A stretch of DNA of 64,000 nt from Sporosarcina sp. FSL K6-1522 (GTDB lineage: Bacteria > Bacillota > Bacilli > Bacillales_A > Planococcaceae). The stretch lies in assembly GCF_038622445.1 (NCBI RefSeq), contig NZ_CP152019.1, positions 248,001-312,000 on the forward strand, written 5' to 3'. Positions within the stretch are counted from its first letter, which is position 1; each line of letters starts with the position of its first letter. This document shows positions 8,779-17,953 of this stretch, in pieces. The notes beneath the pieces were generated by a model that had not been told where the DNA came from, did no database searches, and was given only the letters and a program-made list of their open reading frames with translations. Position numbers and translations under genes: made by a program.

Positions 8779-8857
8779 CGTTCTCCACTCCTCAAATTCC
8801 ATAACTCCGATTATTATAGGCGCCCCCTGTTAACATGTACAGTTTTTATTGTCCATC

Positions 8858-8895
8858 GCAAAAAGAAAAGCAACCGCTCCGTATAGGAGGGTTGC
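8858..8895 (-). terminator. Intrinsic terminator
   Basis: Minus strand GCAACCCTCC...GGAGCGGTTGC followed by TTTTCTTTTT, just after the small hydrophilic protein gene. Confidence 0.75.
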
Positions 8896-8902
8896 CTTCG
8901 AT

Positions 8903-9226
8903 TTAAGGTTTGATAGGAACCTTATTCGGTTTTTGTTCATTCCACTTGTCATGTGACTCCTGATTAAACTTGCGCTCATACTGTTCTCTATCCCCATATG
9001 GGAAACTTTCACCTGGCTTCGGTTTGTTATAGCCACTGTCTTGCTTGTAGACGCCATATGCGGACTGTTCGTTTTCTCGGGTTTTGTCTCGCACACTTTT
9101 TCGTCCTACATTCGTTACACTCGAATCAGCGGGGTCTGCAAGTGGCAATTCATCGGGATTTACAGCCCCTCTCACTTTCGGCTCAAGATCGTCTTTGTTT
9201 GGGTACTTCCCATCTGATTTTGTCAT
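8903..9226 (-). CDS. Small hydrophilic protein of unknown function
   Basis: A 107-residue, highly charged protein rich in Lys, Asp, Glu, Pro and Asn with no hydrophobic core, so probably disordered. I do not recognise a domain. Support for coding comes from an AAAGGGG ribosome site about 12 bp before ATG, a terminator directly after the stop and no competing ORF. Such proteins in Bacillales are often sporulation- or stress-associated, but nothing here shows that. Confidence 0.6.
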   Translation of the reverse strand: MTKSDGKYPNKDDLEPKVRGAVNPDELPLADPADSSVTNVGRKSVRDKTRENEQSAYGVYKQDSGYNKPKPGESFPYGDREQYERKFNQESHDKWNEQKPNKVPIKP

Positions 9227-9451
9227 AATGTCGTTAGCCCCTTTCTTTTTCGTTTAAATTGTAGAGTACAATATATCACACTTTTCAGTCATTCGTCCAT
9301 CCTCCTTATTCCTTAAAATGGGTAAATTCTGTTTTTCTACATTTCTCGAAACTTTTTCTCCCCGCATGCGTCCCATTTGCCATCAAGGTTGTACTTCCAA
9401 AAAAGTTTGCTGGCTTATAGATCTTCTACTGTTAATGAAAGGGTGTTTCAA

Positions 9452-9808
9452 TTGGATATTCAATGCACATTCAAAATACGTTATCTCACCGTTGCAATGA
9501 TCGCCTTCAGCATTGCACTAGTATTTTATTACGGGCAATCCTTCAAAGAAGCGATTTACTCGGAAGGCTTTCCCGTCCCTGCGAGCGCACAAATTCAAAA
9601 CATCTCAAGTACAAATCTAGCTGAAAACTACACGTGGAAACCTGTTTCCGAAGAACATGGCTTGCCAATGCGCTACCAGCTGATCATCCTATTTAGCGGT
9701 TGGAAAAAAACTGATCAGATGGGTGCACTGACGACATACGAAAAAAACGGCGTCAAAGTCGACGTCATCTCACATACACAATCTCTCGCCATTCTCGGGC
9801 CACAATAA
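9452..9808 (+). CDS. Small protein with one N-terminal membrane anchor
   Basis: A 118-residue protein with a membrane segment at about residues 12-30 followed by an extracellular domain of ~90 residues. I chose TTG at 9452 because GAAAGGG lies about 8 bp upstream and the following residues give Lys/Arg just before the hydrophobic helix; upstream ATGs lack a site. I do not recognise the domain. It lies between divergently placed genes and is followed by a repeat block. Confidence 0.5.
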   Translation: MDIQCTFKIRYLTVAMIAFSIALVFYYGQSFKEAIYSEGFPVPASAQIQNISSTNLAENYTWKPVSEEHGLPMRYQLIILFSGWKKTDQMGALTTYEKNGVKVDVISHTQSLAILGPQ

Positions 9809-10086
9809 TCAATTACGCCTTGGCGTAATTGCGTCCAGATTTTTTTCGAGCTAGGGACCTACAGGAAGCAGGTCATGCAGTCGTTGCGAATTGAACTACG
9901 AAGGGTTCGATTTGCCATATTTCTGTGCTTTTTGCAGAATTTAAGGCACCGCTCTTCGGACGTGGCGACCTTAGCCGGCGTTCCCCTATCGTTCAGCCGG
10001 CGTTCGAACACCCACTGAACAGAAAAACAAAACCGCATTCATCCCACACCTATCGAGGTGGGAGTTTTCCGCCGAATGAAGATAAA
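9808..10086. repeat. Dispersed mosaic palindromic repeat, copy 1
   Basis: Starts ATCAATTACGCC-TT-GGCGTAATT, continues GCGTCCAGATTTTTTTCGAG, contains a GTTCAGCCGGCGTTCGAACACCC dyad and a CACC-TATCGA-GGTG hairpin, and ends GAATGAAGATAAAA. Shared modules appear at 52301-52472, 56293-56345, 56556-56694 and 62339-62385. The 329-bp gap holds no gene that I can support. Confidence 0.7.
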
Positions 10087-10136
10087 AGCTGTACGCATTG
10101 CAGACGTAGTATTTGCAAGGCGTACAGCTTTTATAA
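10087..10136. terminator. Bidirectional terminator at the kinase gene end
   Basis: AAAGCTGTACGC...GCGTACAGCTTTT stem; on the minus strand it ends in TTTTAT and immediately follows the histidine kinase stop. Confidence 0.75.
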
Positions 10137-10137
10137 C

Positions 10138-12405
10138 TTAAACGGCTGCAACAACAACCGTCACTTTAAATAGATCTCCATCCACTTCAATTTTCATATC
10201 ACCATTATGCATATCGACAATCGACTGCGCAATAGCCAGACCGAGACCGGAACCATCCGTATGACGCGATGTATCCGCCCGTTTGAAGCGTTCAAATAAT
10301 TCATCGGTATCTTCACCGAGTTCATATTTCGTAACATTTTTCACAACAAATTCAGCGGTGTTCCCCACTTTTCGCAGTGTCACATAAACCCGAGTCCCCG
10401 GCAATGTATATTTAATAGCATTGACGATTAAATTATCCAACACACGCCACCATCTTTGCCCATCCACATAGGCAATTAGCGGGGTATCCAAGGAACTCAC
10501 TCTAAAATCAAGACCCGATTTCGAGATTTCCTCTTCATGTTCGGCAAGTGCTTGCTGTAGCAATTGTGCCAAATCGACACGCTGCTGATGCAACTCTAAA
10601 TTGCCACTCGCCATTTTCGATACTTCAAATAAATCCTCAATTAACGTTTTCAAACGCTGTGATTTTTTATCCAAGACATCCACATATTTTGTACGTTCTT
10701 CGACCGACAGATCTTCATTTTTCAACAAATCGGTGTACGTAATAATGGACGTCAATGGCGTACGTAAATCATGACTGACATTGGTAATCAATTCTGTTTT
10801 CAAACGCTCACTTTTCGCTTGCTCACTCATGGAAGTGCGAACACCTTCACGCAGATTATTCAAATTCTTCGCATGCTCCGCAAGTGGCGAACGACCTTCA
10901 ATCAAAATTTCTTTATGCAACTTGCCATTGGCCATCGCCTCTGTATCCACCATTATGCGATTCAAATAAGCAGTTCTTCTGACAAAGATGTATACGAATG
11001 GCAAGCCGATAAACAAAGCTAACGGAACATACATGAGCATTAGAAATGGTGCCGCAAAAACACCGAACAATCCAATACCCGCAAGGAAAAAGCCTATGAG
11101 TAGAATGAACATCTGTACTCCAATCTTGCGATTCAAAAACATTCCTTGCAACGCGAATAAGAAACTTACACTGTAACTATCCTTAATATCCTGCTCCAAT
11201 GCGCCTTCTGTTTTTAAACGCTCAACAAATAACACCAATTGAACGACTGTCGCCCATACGAGAATGATTAACACCATGAACATAAAGCCAGAAATGATAC
11301 TACTTTCTAAGCTATAGTAAGGTAAGTATCCTAAATAACGGCCACTATTATCCCCAGCTAACATCCAAACCATACTAGCCGACACCAACAGCAAAACCGC
11401 TTTCAAATCCAGTTTAAGCTGTTCATAACGTGCCCCAATACGACTGGTTATAACCCATTCCTTTTTGAAACGAATGATGCTCAGCAAAGCCCCTAAAGCA
11501 AGTGCACCCAGTGCCCAAAGAATATATAATCCAATACGTCTCCATTCGTATCGTTTAGCATTTTCAGCTAGCCAACCTTCTTCAAACACAGTTTGTGGTA
11601 CGACGATTTCTCCTTCAAATCGCTTTACTTCCTGCGACTGATTCGGCTCTAAGGCTGCATCGGCTTTATGCTCTGATACTGCTAGTTCTGTCGTTACCTC
11701 ATCGACGAACGGATTGCTCCATGTATAGGCATCTTCCTCATATGCTTCATAAGCCTCATAAGCATAACTGTAATTAGGCGACACTTTCAGATAGCCCACT
11801 TCCGTATTAAATGTTTCGCTATAGCCCCTCGTGACATTCATATCTCCCGCAGTAAACGTTTCGCCTGTTTGACTATCTGTTAGTGTATATGAAACAGGAA
11901 AATGCAGCTGATCCTTCGCATCCCGAATACGTTGTTGCACATCTTCTTCCAATTGCTTCTCTTTACCCGCGCGAATTTTCGCTTCTACATGCGCATCATC
12001 TTCAAAGTTTTTTTGTATATCGTCAATTTTATTATCTCGTTCTTCAATCAATGTCGCTTTCAGTTTTTCACTTTTACCTGCTTCTGCGTCAGCAATTCGC
12101 TCTCGATATTGCTCTTCAATATTGCCAACTTGCTCCGATAGTGTTCCAAAGTAATTCCGATGCTCTTCGATTTCAGACTTTGTCACCACTATGCGCTTTT
12201 TCTCTGCTTCTAGATTAGGCGGATTCAACACCGCAATCCCTAAGTTCTCATGATATCTGCGCATTTCGTCCTGAAATTCAGCTGACTGTACATAACTTTT
12301 TCCAATCTCACGGAAGTTCATGCCAACTAAAGAGGACAATGCCACTACTAATACAGCCACTAATGTACTCCATATGACAGCTTGCATTCGGTACGTTTTT
12401 CTCAT
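10138..12405 (-). CDS. Multi-membrane-span sensor histidine kinase with extracellular coiled coil
   Basis: A 755-residue kinase. Visible order: one N-terminal membrane helix (~8-28), a ~270-residue extracellular part with a long charged coiled coil (~60-165) and a short YAYEAYEAYEED repeat, then about five membrane helices (~300-480), a HAMP-like linker, HisKA with H in ITNVSHDLRTPLTS, and HATPase (NLIVNAIKY, GSGLGLAIAQSIVDMHNG). I chose ATG at 12405, with AGGAAG 9 bp upstream; a GTG at 12411 is too close to that site. Its partner regulator lies upstream with a small ORF overlapping both. The signal is unknown; the large coiled-coil sensor suggests a cell-surface cue. Confidence 0.9.
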   Translation of the reverse strand: MRKTYRMQAVIWSTLVAVLVVALSSLVGMNFREIGKSYVQSAEFQDEMRRYHENLGIAVLNPPNLEAEKKRIVVTKSEIEEHRNYFGTLSEQVGNIEEQYRERIADAEAGKSEKLKATLIEERDNKIDDIQKNFEDDAHVEAKIRAGKEKQLEEDVQQRIRDAKDQLHFPVSYTLTDSQTGETFTAGDMNVTRGYSETFNTEVGYLKVSPNYSYAYEAYEAYEEDAYTWSNPFVDEVTTELAVSEHKADAALEPNQSQEVKRFEGEIVVPQTVFEEGWLAENAKRYEWRRIGLYILWALGALALGALLSIIRFKKEWVITSRIGARYEQLKLDLKAVLLLVSASMVWMLAGDNSGRYLGYLPYYSLESSIISGFMFMVLIILVWATVVQLVLFVERLKTEGALEQDIKDSYSVSFLFALQGMFLNRKIGVQMFILLIGFFLAGIGLFGVFAAPFLMLMYVPLALFIGLPFVYIFVRRTAYLNRIMVDTEAMANGKLHKEILIEGRSPLAEHAKNLNNLREGVRTSMSEQAKSERLKTELITNVSHDLRTPLTSIITYTDLLKNEDLSVEERTKYVDVLDKKSQRLKTLIEDLFEVSKMASGNLELHQQRVDLAQLLQQALAEHEEEISKSGLDFRVSSLDTPLIAYVDGQRWWRVLDNLIVNAIKYTLPGTRVYVTLRKVGNTAEFVVKNVTKYELGEDTDELFERFKRADTSRHTDGSGLGLAIAQSIVDMHNGDMKIEVDGDLFKVTVVVAAV

Positions 12406-12407
12406 GG

Positions 12408-12584
12408 TCACACACTTCCTCTCATCAGCCGAGCAAGATAAGTAAGTGCCCGACTTGAACGTTCTACGCCGTTATTGACCAAGTCAATGATGTGGGAGAA
12501 ACAATAGCCAATGCTCAATGTCGCAATGACAATCGCAGCTATCGACCAGAAAGTAGCGCAATTATTTTTCGATTTTGTAGCCAA
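12408..12584 (-). CDS. Small membrane protein between regulator and kinase (58 aa, TTG start)
   Basis: An ORF too short for routine calling. It starts at TTG 12584, inside the 3' end of the response regulator gene, and its TGA stop (12410-12408) lies against the kinase start. AAGGTGG is 9 bp before the TTG. The product begins MATKSKNNC, has a hydrophobic helix at about residues 11-31 (FWSIAAIVIATLSIG) and a basic C-terminal amphipathic part ending ARLMRGSV. Overlap on both sides fits translational coupling of regulator, small protein and kinase. I infer a membrane partner of the kinase. No family is recognised. Confidence 0.55.
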   Translation of the reverse strand: MATKSKNNCATFWSIAAIVIATLSIGYCFSHIIDLVNNGVERSSRALTYLARLMRGSV

Positions 12585-13251
12585 TGCCCCACACCACCTT
12601 TACATACCTCGGATTCTTCGGATCTGCTTCGATTTTTTCGCGAATTTTACGAATATGGACTGCGACAATGTTTTCCGCATTGTACGCCGCCTCGTTCCAA
12701 ACACGTTCATAAATTTCATTGATGGAAAACACACGTCCTGCGTTTTTCATTAGTAATTCGGTAATTTTATATTCAATCGGCGTCAGCTTAACCGTTTCGC
12801 CTTCAAGTGAAATTTCTTTCGCTTCTTCATCTAACACAAGCCCGTCAATCTCCACTTTTTTCTGCCCATCATATGTACCGAGCTGCACATAGCGACGCAA
12901 CTGCGACTTAACACGCGCCATTAACTCCATCGGATGGAAAGGCTTCGTCACATAATCATCCGCACCAACCGACAACCCATGAATTTTGTCGGAATCCTCC
13001 GCTTTCGCACTCAACATAATAATCGGGATATTGCGCGCTTCTCGAATTTTGAACGTCGCCGTAATCCCATCCATGTTCGGCATCATAATATCTAGAATAA
13101 GTAAATGCACTTCATTTTCTTCCAACAAATCTAATGCTTCTCGACCATCCGCCGCTTTCAACACGTCATAGCCTTCATTTTTCAAATAAATTTCTATCCC
13201 ATCACGGATATCCTGATCGTCATCCGCCACAAGTACTTTGAACTTCACCAT
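12562..13251 (-). CDS. OmpR/PhoB-family response regulator
   Basis: A receiver plus winged-helix regulator of about 229 residues. The acidic pair DDD, phosphoacceptor in LLILDIMMPNMDG, Thr/Ser switch (MLSAK) and Lys (VTKPF) are present; the C-terminal trans_reg domain carries LTPIEYKITELLM and the recognition part AVHIRKIREKIE. I chose ATG at 13251 with GAGG 8 bp upstream; ATG 13254 and GTG 13260 are alternatives. It is the first gene of the unit with the small membrane ORF and the kinase. Confidence 0.92.
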   Translation of the reverse strand: MVKFKVLVADDDQDIRDGIEIYLKNEGYDVLKAADGREALDLLEENEVHLLILDIMMPNMDGITATFKIREARNIPIIMLSAKAEDSDKIHGLSVGADDYVTKPFHPMELMARVKSQLRRYVQLGTYDGQKKVEIDGLVLDEEAKEISLEGETVKLTPIEYKITELLMKNAGRVFSINEIYERVWNEAAYNAENIVAVHIRKIREKIEADPKNPRYVKVVWGIGYKIEK

Positions 13252-13443
13252 CATCCGCACCTCGCTTCTCTACCTCTATGATACCAATTGTAACCGCCGA
13301 ATCTTAACATTCACCGACCGTAATTATGAAGAAATTCTTAAGATAGCCCACACAACTTGAAAAAATAATCCTTGATGCATGTTTAGTAACAGTTCCACAT
13401 ATCAATGGAGTGCAAGGACAAACTACTAGTGGGGGTAATGTTG

Positions 13444-14658
13444 ATGTCAAACCGTGCTGTTGTTTACAAAAGTCCAGGTAAAGTAGAAGTTGAAAATATT
13501 GGTTTTCCAGACTTAGTGTTAAGAGATGGCCCTGGGGTCAATCCGTTAAATGTCGGACGTAAGTGTGAACACGGAGTCATTCTAAAAGTAGTCGCTACCA
13601 ATATTTGCGGCAGTGATCAGCACATGGTACGTGGGAGAACGACTGCCCCGAGCGGTCTAGCATTAGGGCATGAAATTACCGGCGAAGTCATTGAAGTTGG
13701 TAGGGATGTAGAATACATGAAAGTAGGAGATCTGGTCTCCGTACCTTTTAACATCGCTTGTGGACGCTGTCAGAATTGTAAATCACAAGACACGCATATT
13801 TGTGAAAATGTCAATCCAGACCGTCCTGGATCTGCTTACGGTTATGTGGATATGGGTGGTTGGGTCGGTGGACAATCGGAGTATGTCATGGTTCCTTATG
13901 CCGATTTCCAACTATTAAAGTTTCCAGATAAAGCGCAAGCGATGGAAAAGATTCTTGATCTAGCCATGCTATCAGATATTTTCCCGACAGGATTTCACGG
14001 GGCATACAGTGCGGGAGTTACAATTGGGTCTACCGTATATATAGCAGGCGCCGGACCTGTAGGATTGGCAGCAGCCCATTCAGCACAACTACTAGGCGCC
14101 TCATGTGTCATTGTAGGCGATATGATTGAAGATCGATTGGCGCAAGCGAGAAGTTTTGGATGCGAAACGATTAACCTCAGTGTACATGATGACATCGGTG
14201 AACAAATTGCCCAGATTCTCGGGACGCCTGAAGTTGACTGTGCAGTTGACTGTGTCGGCTTCGAAGCGCATGGCAACGGACCTAATCGCGGGGAAGCGCC
14301 TGCGGCTGTTTTGAACTCGATTATGACCGTGACACGCGCTGGCGGAAAACTCGGGATTCCAGGTTTGTACGTCACAGGAGATCCCGGAGCGATTGATGAA
14401 GATGCCAAATTTGGGACATTAAAAATCCGTATGGGATTAGGATGGGCAAAAGCACATCATTTTGTAACAGGTCAAACGCCTGTCATGAAATACCATAACT
14501 TTTTAATGAAATCCATTCTAAGCGGCAAAGCGCAAATTGCCAAAGCCGTAAATGCTACGCTTATTTCACTAGAGGAAGCACCGAAGAGCTATCAAGTTTT
14601 TGATAAAGGCGCAGCTAAAAAGTTCGTTATCGACCCACATGGGCTGATAAAAAGATAA
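13444..14658 (+). CDS. fdhA: Zinc-dependent formaldehyde dehydrogenase (glutathione-independent type)
   Basis: A 404-residue medium-chain alcohol dehydrogenase of the Pseudomonas putida-type formaldehyde dehydrogenase group, which oxidises formaldehyde to formate with tightly bound NAD. Catalytic zinc ligands are visible in NICGSDQH and GHEITGEV, structural zinc Cys in CGRCQNCKSQDTHIC, and the nucleotide fold in GAGPVGLAAAHSA. The long insert and GLGWAKAHHFVTGQTPV are typical of this subgroup. I chose ATG at 13444 with GGGGG 8 bp upstream. An aquaporin gene follows. The substrate is inferred from the subgroup; other aldehydes are possible. Confidence 0.85.
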   Translation: MSNRAVVYKSPGKVEVENIGFPDLVLRDGPGVNPLNVGRKCEHGVILKVVATNICGSDQHMVRGRTTAPSGLALGHEITGEVIEVGRDVEYMKVGDLVSVPFNIACGRCQNCKSQDTHICENVNPDRPGSAYGYVDMGGWVGGQSEYVMVPYADFQLLKFPDKAQAMEKILDLAMLSDIFPTGFHGAYSAGVTIGSTVYIAGAGPVGLAAAHSAQLLGASCVIVGDMIEDRLAQARSFGCETINLSVHDDIGEQIAQILGTPEVDCAVDCVGFEAHGNGPNRGEAPAAVLNSIMTVTRAGGKLGIPGLYVTGDPGAIDEDAKFGTLKIRMGLGWAKAHHFVTGQTPVMKYHNFLMKSILSGKAQIAKAVNATLISLEEAPKSYQVFDKGAAKKFVIDPHGLIKR

Positions 14659-14679
14659 CTCGTTTCACATAGACGATCG

Positions 14680-14729
14680 TATCCACGGCAAAATCTTCGA
14701 AAACTTTGAAGCAAGCTGTGGATATTTTT
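14680..14729 (+). terminator. Terminator between fdhA and the aquaporin gene
   Basis: TATCCAC...GTGGATA stem with an inner CTTC/GAAG pair, followed by TTTTTC. Confidence 0.6.
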
Positions 14730-14762
14730 CTATCCCATATCGACAATCAAGGGGGATTTCCT

Positions 14763-15563
14763 GTGTCGGCATTTTTAGGTGAATTAGTCGGGACGATGAT
14801 CTTAGTGACTTTAGGTTGTGGTGTTGTAGGAGGCGTCGTGCTTAACAAAACGAAATCACAAGATTCTGGTTGGATTGTCATCACGATGGGCTTCGGTTTC
14901 GCTGTAGCGGTAGCGATTTATGCAGTAGGCGGGATCAGCGGCGCCCATCTTAATCCTGCAGTGACAATCGGATTCGCCATGATTGGAGCCTTTCCTTGGG
15001 AAAACGTTCCAGCATATATTTTAGCACAACTCATTGGTGCTTTGATCGGGGCAATTATTGTTTACATCAACTATTTACCACACTGGAAAGAAACAAACGA
15101 TCAAGAGCAAAAGCTCGTTATATTTTCAACCATTCCAGCCATAAGAAAGCCACTTTCCAATGTTGTAAGTGAAATGATCGGTACATTCGTACTCGTCCTT
15201 GGCATATTAGCCATCGGTGCAAATGAATTTACGGAAGGACTTAATCCGCTTATTATCGGATTTCTTATCCTCTCCATAGGGTTATCACTAGGCGGAACAA
15301 CCGGCTTCGCGATTAACCCCGCTCGTGACTTAGGTCCACGAATTGCACACTTTTTCTTACCCATTCCTGGAAAAGGCTCATCTGATTGGCGTTATGCTTG
15401 GGTTCCAATCGTTGGCCCATTGCTTGGTGGAACATTTGGAGCGCTATTTTATCAACAACTGTTCAATGGGGTACATTCTGTGGCTTTTTGGGTTGTGGGA
15501 GGATTTTGTGTTGCTGCAATTCTAAGTGCATATTTTACGAACAATATGGGTAAAAATATGTAG
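14763..15563 (+). CDS. glpF: Aquaporin / glycerol facilitator (MIP family)
   Basis: A 266-residue channel with six membrane helices and the two signature half-helices HLNPAVT and INPARDLGPR, the second with Asp after NPAR as in glycerol-conducting members. The start is GTG at 14763, placed by AAGGGGGA upstream; the longer frame has no ribosome site. Probable cargo is glycerol or other small neutral solutes. It follows the formaldehyde dehydrogenase gene after a terminator-like hairpin, so joint transcription may be partial. Confidence 0.9.
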   Translation: MSAFLGELVGTMILVTLGCGVVGGVVLNKTKSQDSGWIVITMGFGFAVAVAIYAVGGISGAHLNPAVTIGFAMIGAFPWENVPAYILAQLIGALIGAIIVYINYLPHWKETNDQEQKLVIFSTIPAIRKPLSNVVSEMIGTFVLVLGILAIGANEFTEGLNPLIIGFLILSIGLSLGGTTGFAINPARDLGPRIAHFFLPIPGKGSSDWRYAWVPIVGPLLGGTFGALFYQQLFNGVHSVAFWVVGGFCVAAILSAYFTNNMGKNM

Positions 15564-15593
15564 TCATTAACTATATTAGCAAAACGAAATAAG

Positions 15594-15657
15594 AATAACA
15601 CCCTCTTCATAAAAAGTCCGTTAGTAACTAAACCGACTAAATCAAGAGGGTGTTTTC
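15594..15657. terminator. Terminator after the aquaporin gene
   Basis: AACACCCTCTT...AAGAGGGTGTTTT long-loop stem between convergent genes. Confidence 0.65.
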
Positions 15658-15700
15658 TATTTGTAGAAAGTATATGTCCTAAAAACAGCATATTCAAAGT

Positions 15701-16585
15701 CTATTCAAGCGCCCCTTTGGACTGTTTCACTTTCCGCCCACTCAACGTCAATACAAGAATCCCGCCAAGTAACAATCCAACACCGAGCCAGGATGTGCCA
15801 TTCAGTTGTTCGCCCACAATAATCACACTCAAAACCGCTGCCGTCAATGGTTCGGCAAGCGACAGCGTAACGGCCGAGGACGAAGGAATTTGTTTCAACC
15901 CTGCTGAAAAAAGAACATATGCAACACTTGTCGTTGCAAGCCCAAGATAAAGTACAACACTTATGCCCTTCCCCGTTACCAGCCCCGTTGTATCAAATAC
16001 GAACAAAAACGGTAATAGCATCAATGCACTCATCGAAAAGATTACTGCAACCGCTGGTACAGCCTCTTCCTTTTCGAGCACCTCCTTGTTCACAAGAGTA
16101 TAGAACGCAAACAATAGCCCAGCTCCGAGAGACATCGCAACTCCTAGCGGATTAACAACAATGCCGTCGCGGTTTAAAAATAATAAGCCACAGCCAATAA
16201 TGGCAAGTGTTGTCGCCATCACCCACAACCTTGTAGGGCGCCGCTTCAATAATAACCATTCAATAATGCCAGAAAAAACCGGAGAACTCCCAATTGTGAC
16301 TACCGTACCGATTGCCACTCCTGTTAACCTGACCGATGAAAAAAATAAGTACTGGAAAATTGCCATCGAAATGGCAGCATAAAATGTCGACTTCCACGGC
16401 CAATTTTGGAAATTAATCTTACGCATCAGTAATAAAATAATAAGCAATGAAAACCCACCGACAGCTAGCCTTGCCGCCCCTACTGCTAGCGGATGAACCG
16501 TTGGTAAAAATGTCTGTGCAGTACCCGTCGTCCCCCAAAGAATCGCCCCTATGAGTACGACTACATATGAAATTCGCTGTGACAA
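15701..16585 (-). CDS. EamA/DMT-family transporter
   Basis: A 294-residue exporter-like protein with ten membrane helices and two EamA repeats, e.g. GAILWGTTGTAQTF in the first half and TSVAYVLFSAGLKQIPSSSA in the second. These proteins usually export amino acids or metabolites. I chose TTG at 16585 (MSQRISYVVV) because AAAGGGGG lies just upstream; the longer frame is unsupported. No substrate can be assigned. Confidence 0.85.
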   Translation of the reverse strand: MSQRISYVVVLIGAILWGTTGTAQTFLPTVHPLAVGAARLAVGGFSLLIILLLMRKINFQNWPWKSTFYAAISMAIFQYLFFSSVRLTGVAIGTVVTIGSSPVFSGIIEWLLLKRRPTRLWVMATTLAIIGCGLLFLNRDGIVVNPLGVAMSLGAGLLFAFYTLVNKEVLEKEEAVPAVAVIFSMSALMLLPFLFVFDTTGLVTGKGISVVLYLGLATTSVAYVLFSAGLKQIPSSSAVTLSLAEPLTAAVLSVIIVGEQLNGTSWLGVGLLLGGILVLTLSGRKVKQSKGALE

Positions 16586-16681
16586 AATAATCCCCCTTTT
16601 CTCTCTATAATGAAGATACCATACAAATTGCAACAGCAGAATGATTGATTTTTTTCTACAACAAAATCTCTTCAATCCCCT

Positions 16682-16710
16682 CACCTTGTGCTCCAGCACA
16701 AGGTTTTTCA
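16682..16710 (+). terminator. Terminator-like hairpin upstream of the opine cluster
   Basis: ACCTTGTGCT-CC-AGCACAAGGT followed by TTTT, oriented to the right. There is no rightward gene between here and the terminated aquaporin gene, so it could be a leader attenuator of the next operon or a stop for antisense transcription. Confidence 0.6.
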
Positions 16711-16844
16711 GTTTGACTGATATAGAAATATTCTGAACGATATGAGATAAATAAACTGCTCACTTAAATGCCTAATCAAAAGGAATAAGAATGAGTTCTA
16801 TCTACCAGCAGTTCTTACAACCATATCAACGAGGAGGAGTCACA

Positions 16845-17939
16845 TTGAAAGTACATAAAGTTGCAATATTAGGTGCAGGGAACGGTGGAATTACCGCTGC
16901 CGCAGATTTGAAAAGTAAAGGTTTTGAAGTATCTTTGTACGAAATGCCGCAATTCTCCAGCAATTTAGAAGGATGTAAAAAGAAAGGCGGCATTCTATTA
17001 AAAGACTTACATAGCGAAGCCTTCTATCCTATTGATTTAGTCACGACAGACATAGAAGAAGCCATTCATGGCGCGGAAGTTGTCATGTTAACAGTTCCTG
17101 GATTCGCGATTGAAACTTTTGCAGAAATACTCGCACCCGTCATTTCTGAAGAGCAAATCATTTTGCTAAATGGTGCAGCTGCAATGGGCTGCGTTCGCTT
17201 TGTCAATAAAGCGCAGGAAATGGGCTTAGATAAGAAATTCAACATCGCCGAAACGAATTCTTTAACATACGGTACACGGGCATTCCCTGATGAAGCTATT
17301 GCGGAAATGTCATTACGTGTGAAAAAGATCTTCTTGGCAGCGTATCCGCACGAAGATACAGAAAGACTCCTTGGCATCTGCTCACAATTATATGATTGCT
17401 TTGTAGCTGCAGATAACATCTGGCACACCACCCTTGAGAACGGGAATCCAGAAGTTCATCCCGGTCCTTGTTTACTGAATGCAGGACGTATTGATTTTTC
17501 AAAGGGAGAATTTTGGTTATATAAAGAAGGAATTACTGAGCATACAGTTAGAGTTTTACGAGCAATCGAAAGCGAAAGAATGGCCATCGGAAAGGCTTTT
17601 GGATTCGAATTGGAAAACGCTGTGCAAAGTAGAGCAAGAAGAGGCTACTTCAGCAACGAAGAGGAGGACTTACAGACCCTTTTCAATACCAGTGAAGTTT
17701 TTACAAAGATTAAAGGCCCTATCAGCATAAAATCTCGGTATTTTACAGAAGACATTTCAAGCGGACTTGTTCTCTGGTCAGATTTAGGAAAAGTTGCAGG
17801 AGTGCCTACACCAAACATTGATGCCGTTATCGTACTTGGGGGTACGTTATTACGACAAGACTTCTTCAACGAAGGGTTAGATTTGAAAAAGCTAGGCTTG
17901 GATGGCTTATCTGTCCAGCAATTAATCAATCAAGTATAA
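16845..17939 (+). CDS. NAD/NADP octopine/nopaline dehydrogenase family protein
   Basis: A 364-residue opine-dehydrogenase-type enzyme: N-terminal Rossmann fold GAGNGGITAAADL, then TVPGFAIETFAEIL, and the C-terminal octopine dehydrogenase domain with HPGPCLLNAGRID, whose His is in the catalytic position of the family. Such enzymes join or split amino acids and keto acids (opines). I chose TTG at 16845 with GAGGAGG upstream; the earlier ATG at 16791 has no site. It heads a rightward cluster with NhaC antiporter, TauE/SafE protein and PucR regulator. The substrate is unknown. Confidence 0.82.
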   Translation: MKVHKVAILGAGNGGITAAADLKSKGFEVSLYEMPQFSSNLEGCKKKGGILLKDLHSEAFYPIDLVTTDIEEAIHGAEVVMLTVPGFAIETFAEILAPVISEEQIILLNGAAAMGCVRFVNKAQEMGLDKKFNIAETNSLTYGTRAFPDEAIAEMSLRVKKIFLAAYPHEDTERLLGICSQLYDCFVAADNIWHTTLENGNPEVHPGPCLLNAGRIDFSKGEFWLYKEGITEHTVRVLRAIESERMAIGKAFGFELENAVQSRARRGYFSNEEEDLQTLFNTSEVFTKIKGPISIKSRYFTEDISSGLVLWSDLGKVAGVPTPNIDAVIVLGGTLLRQDFFNEGLDLKKLGLDGLSVQQLINQV

Positions 17940-17953
17940 AGGGGACTTCGGGA

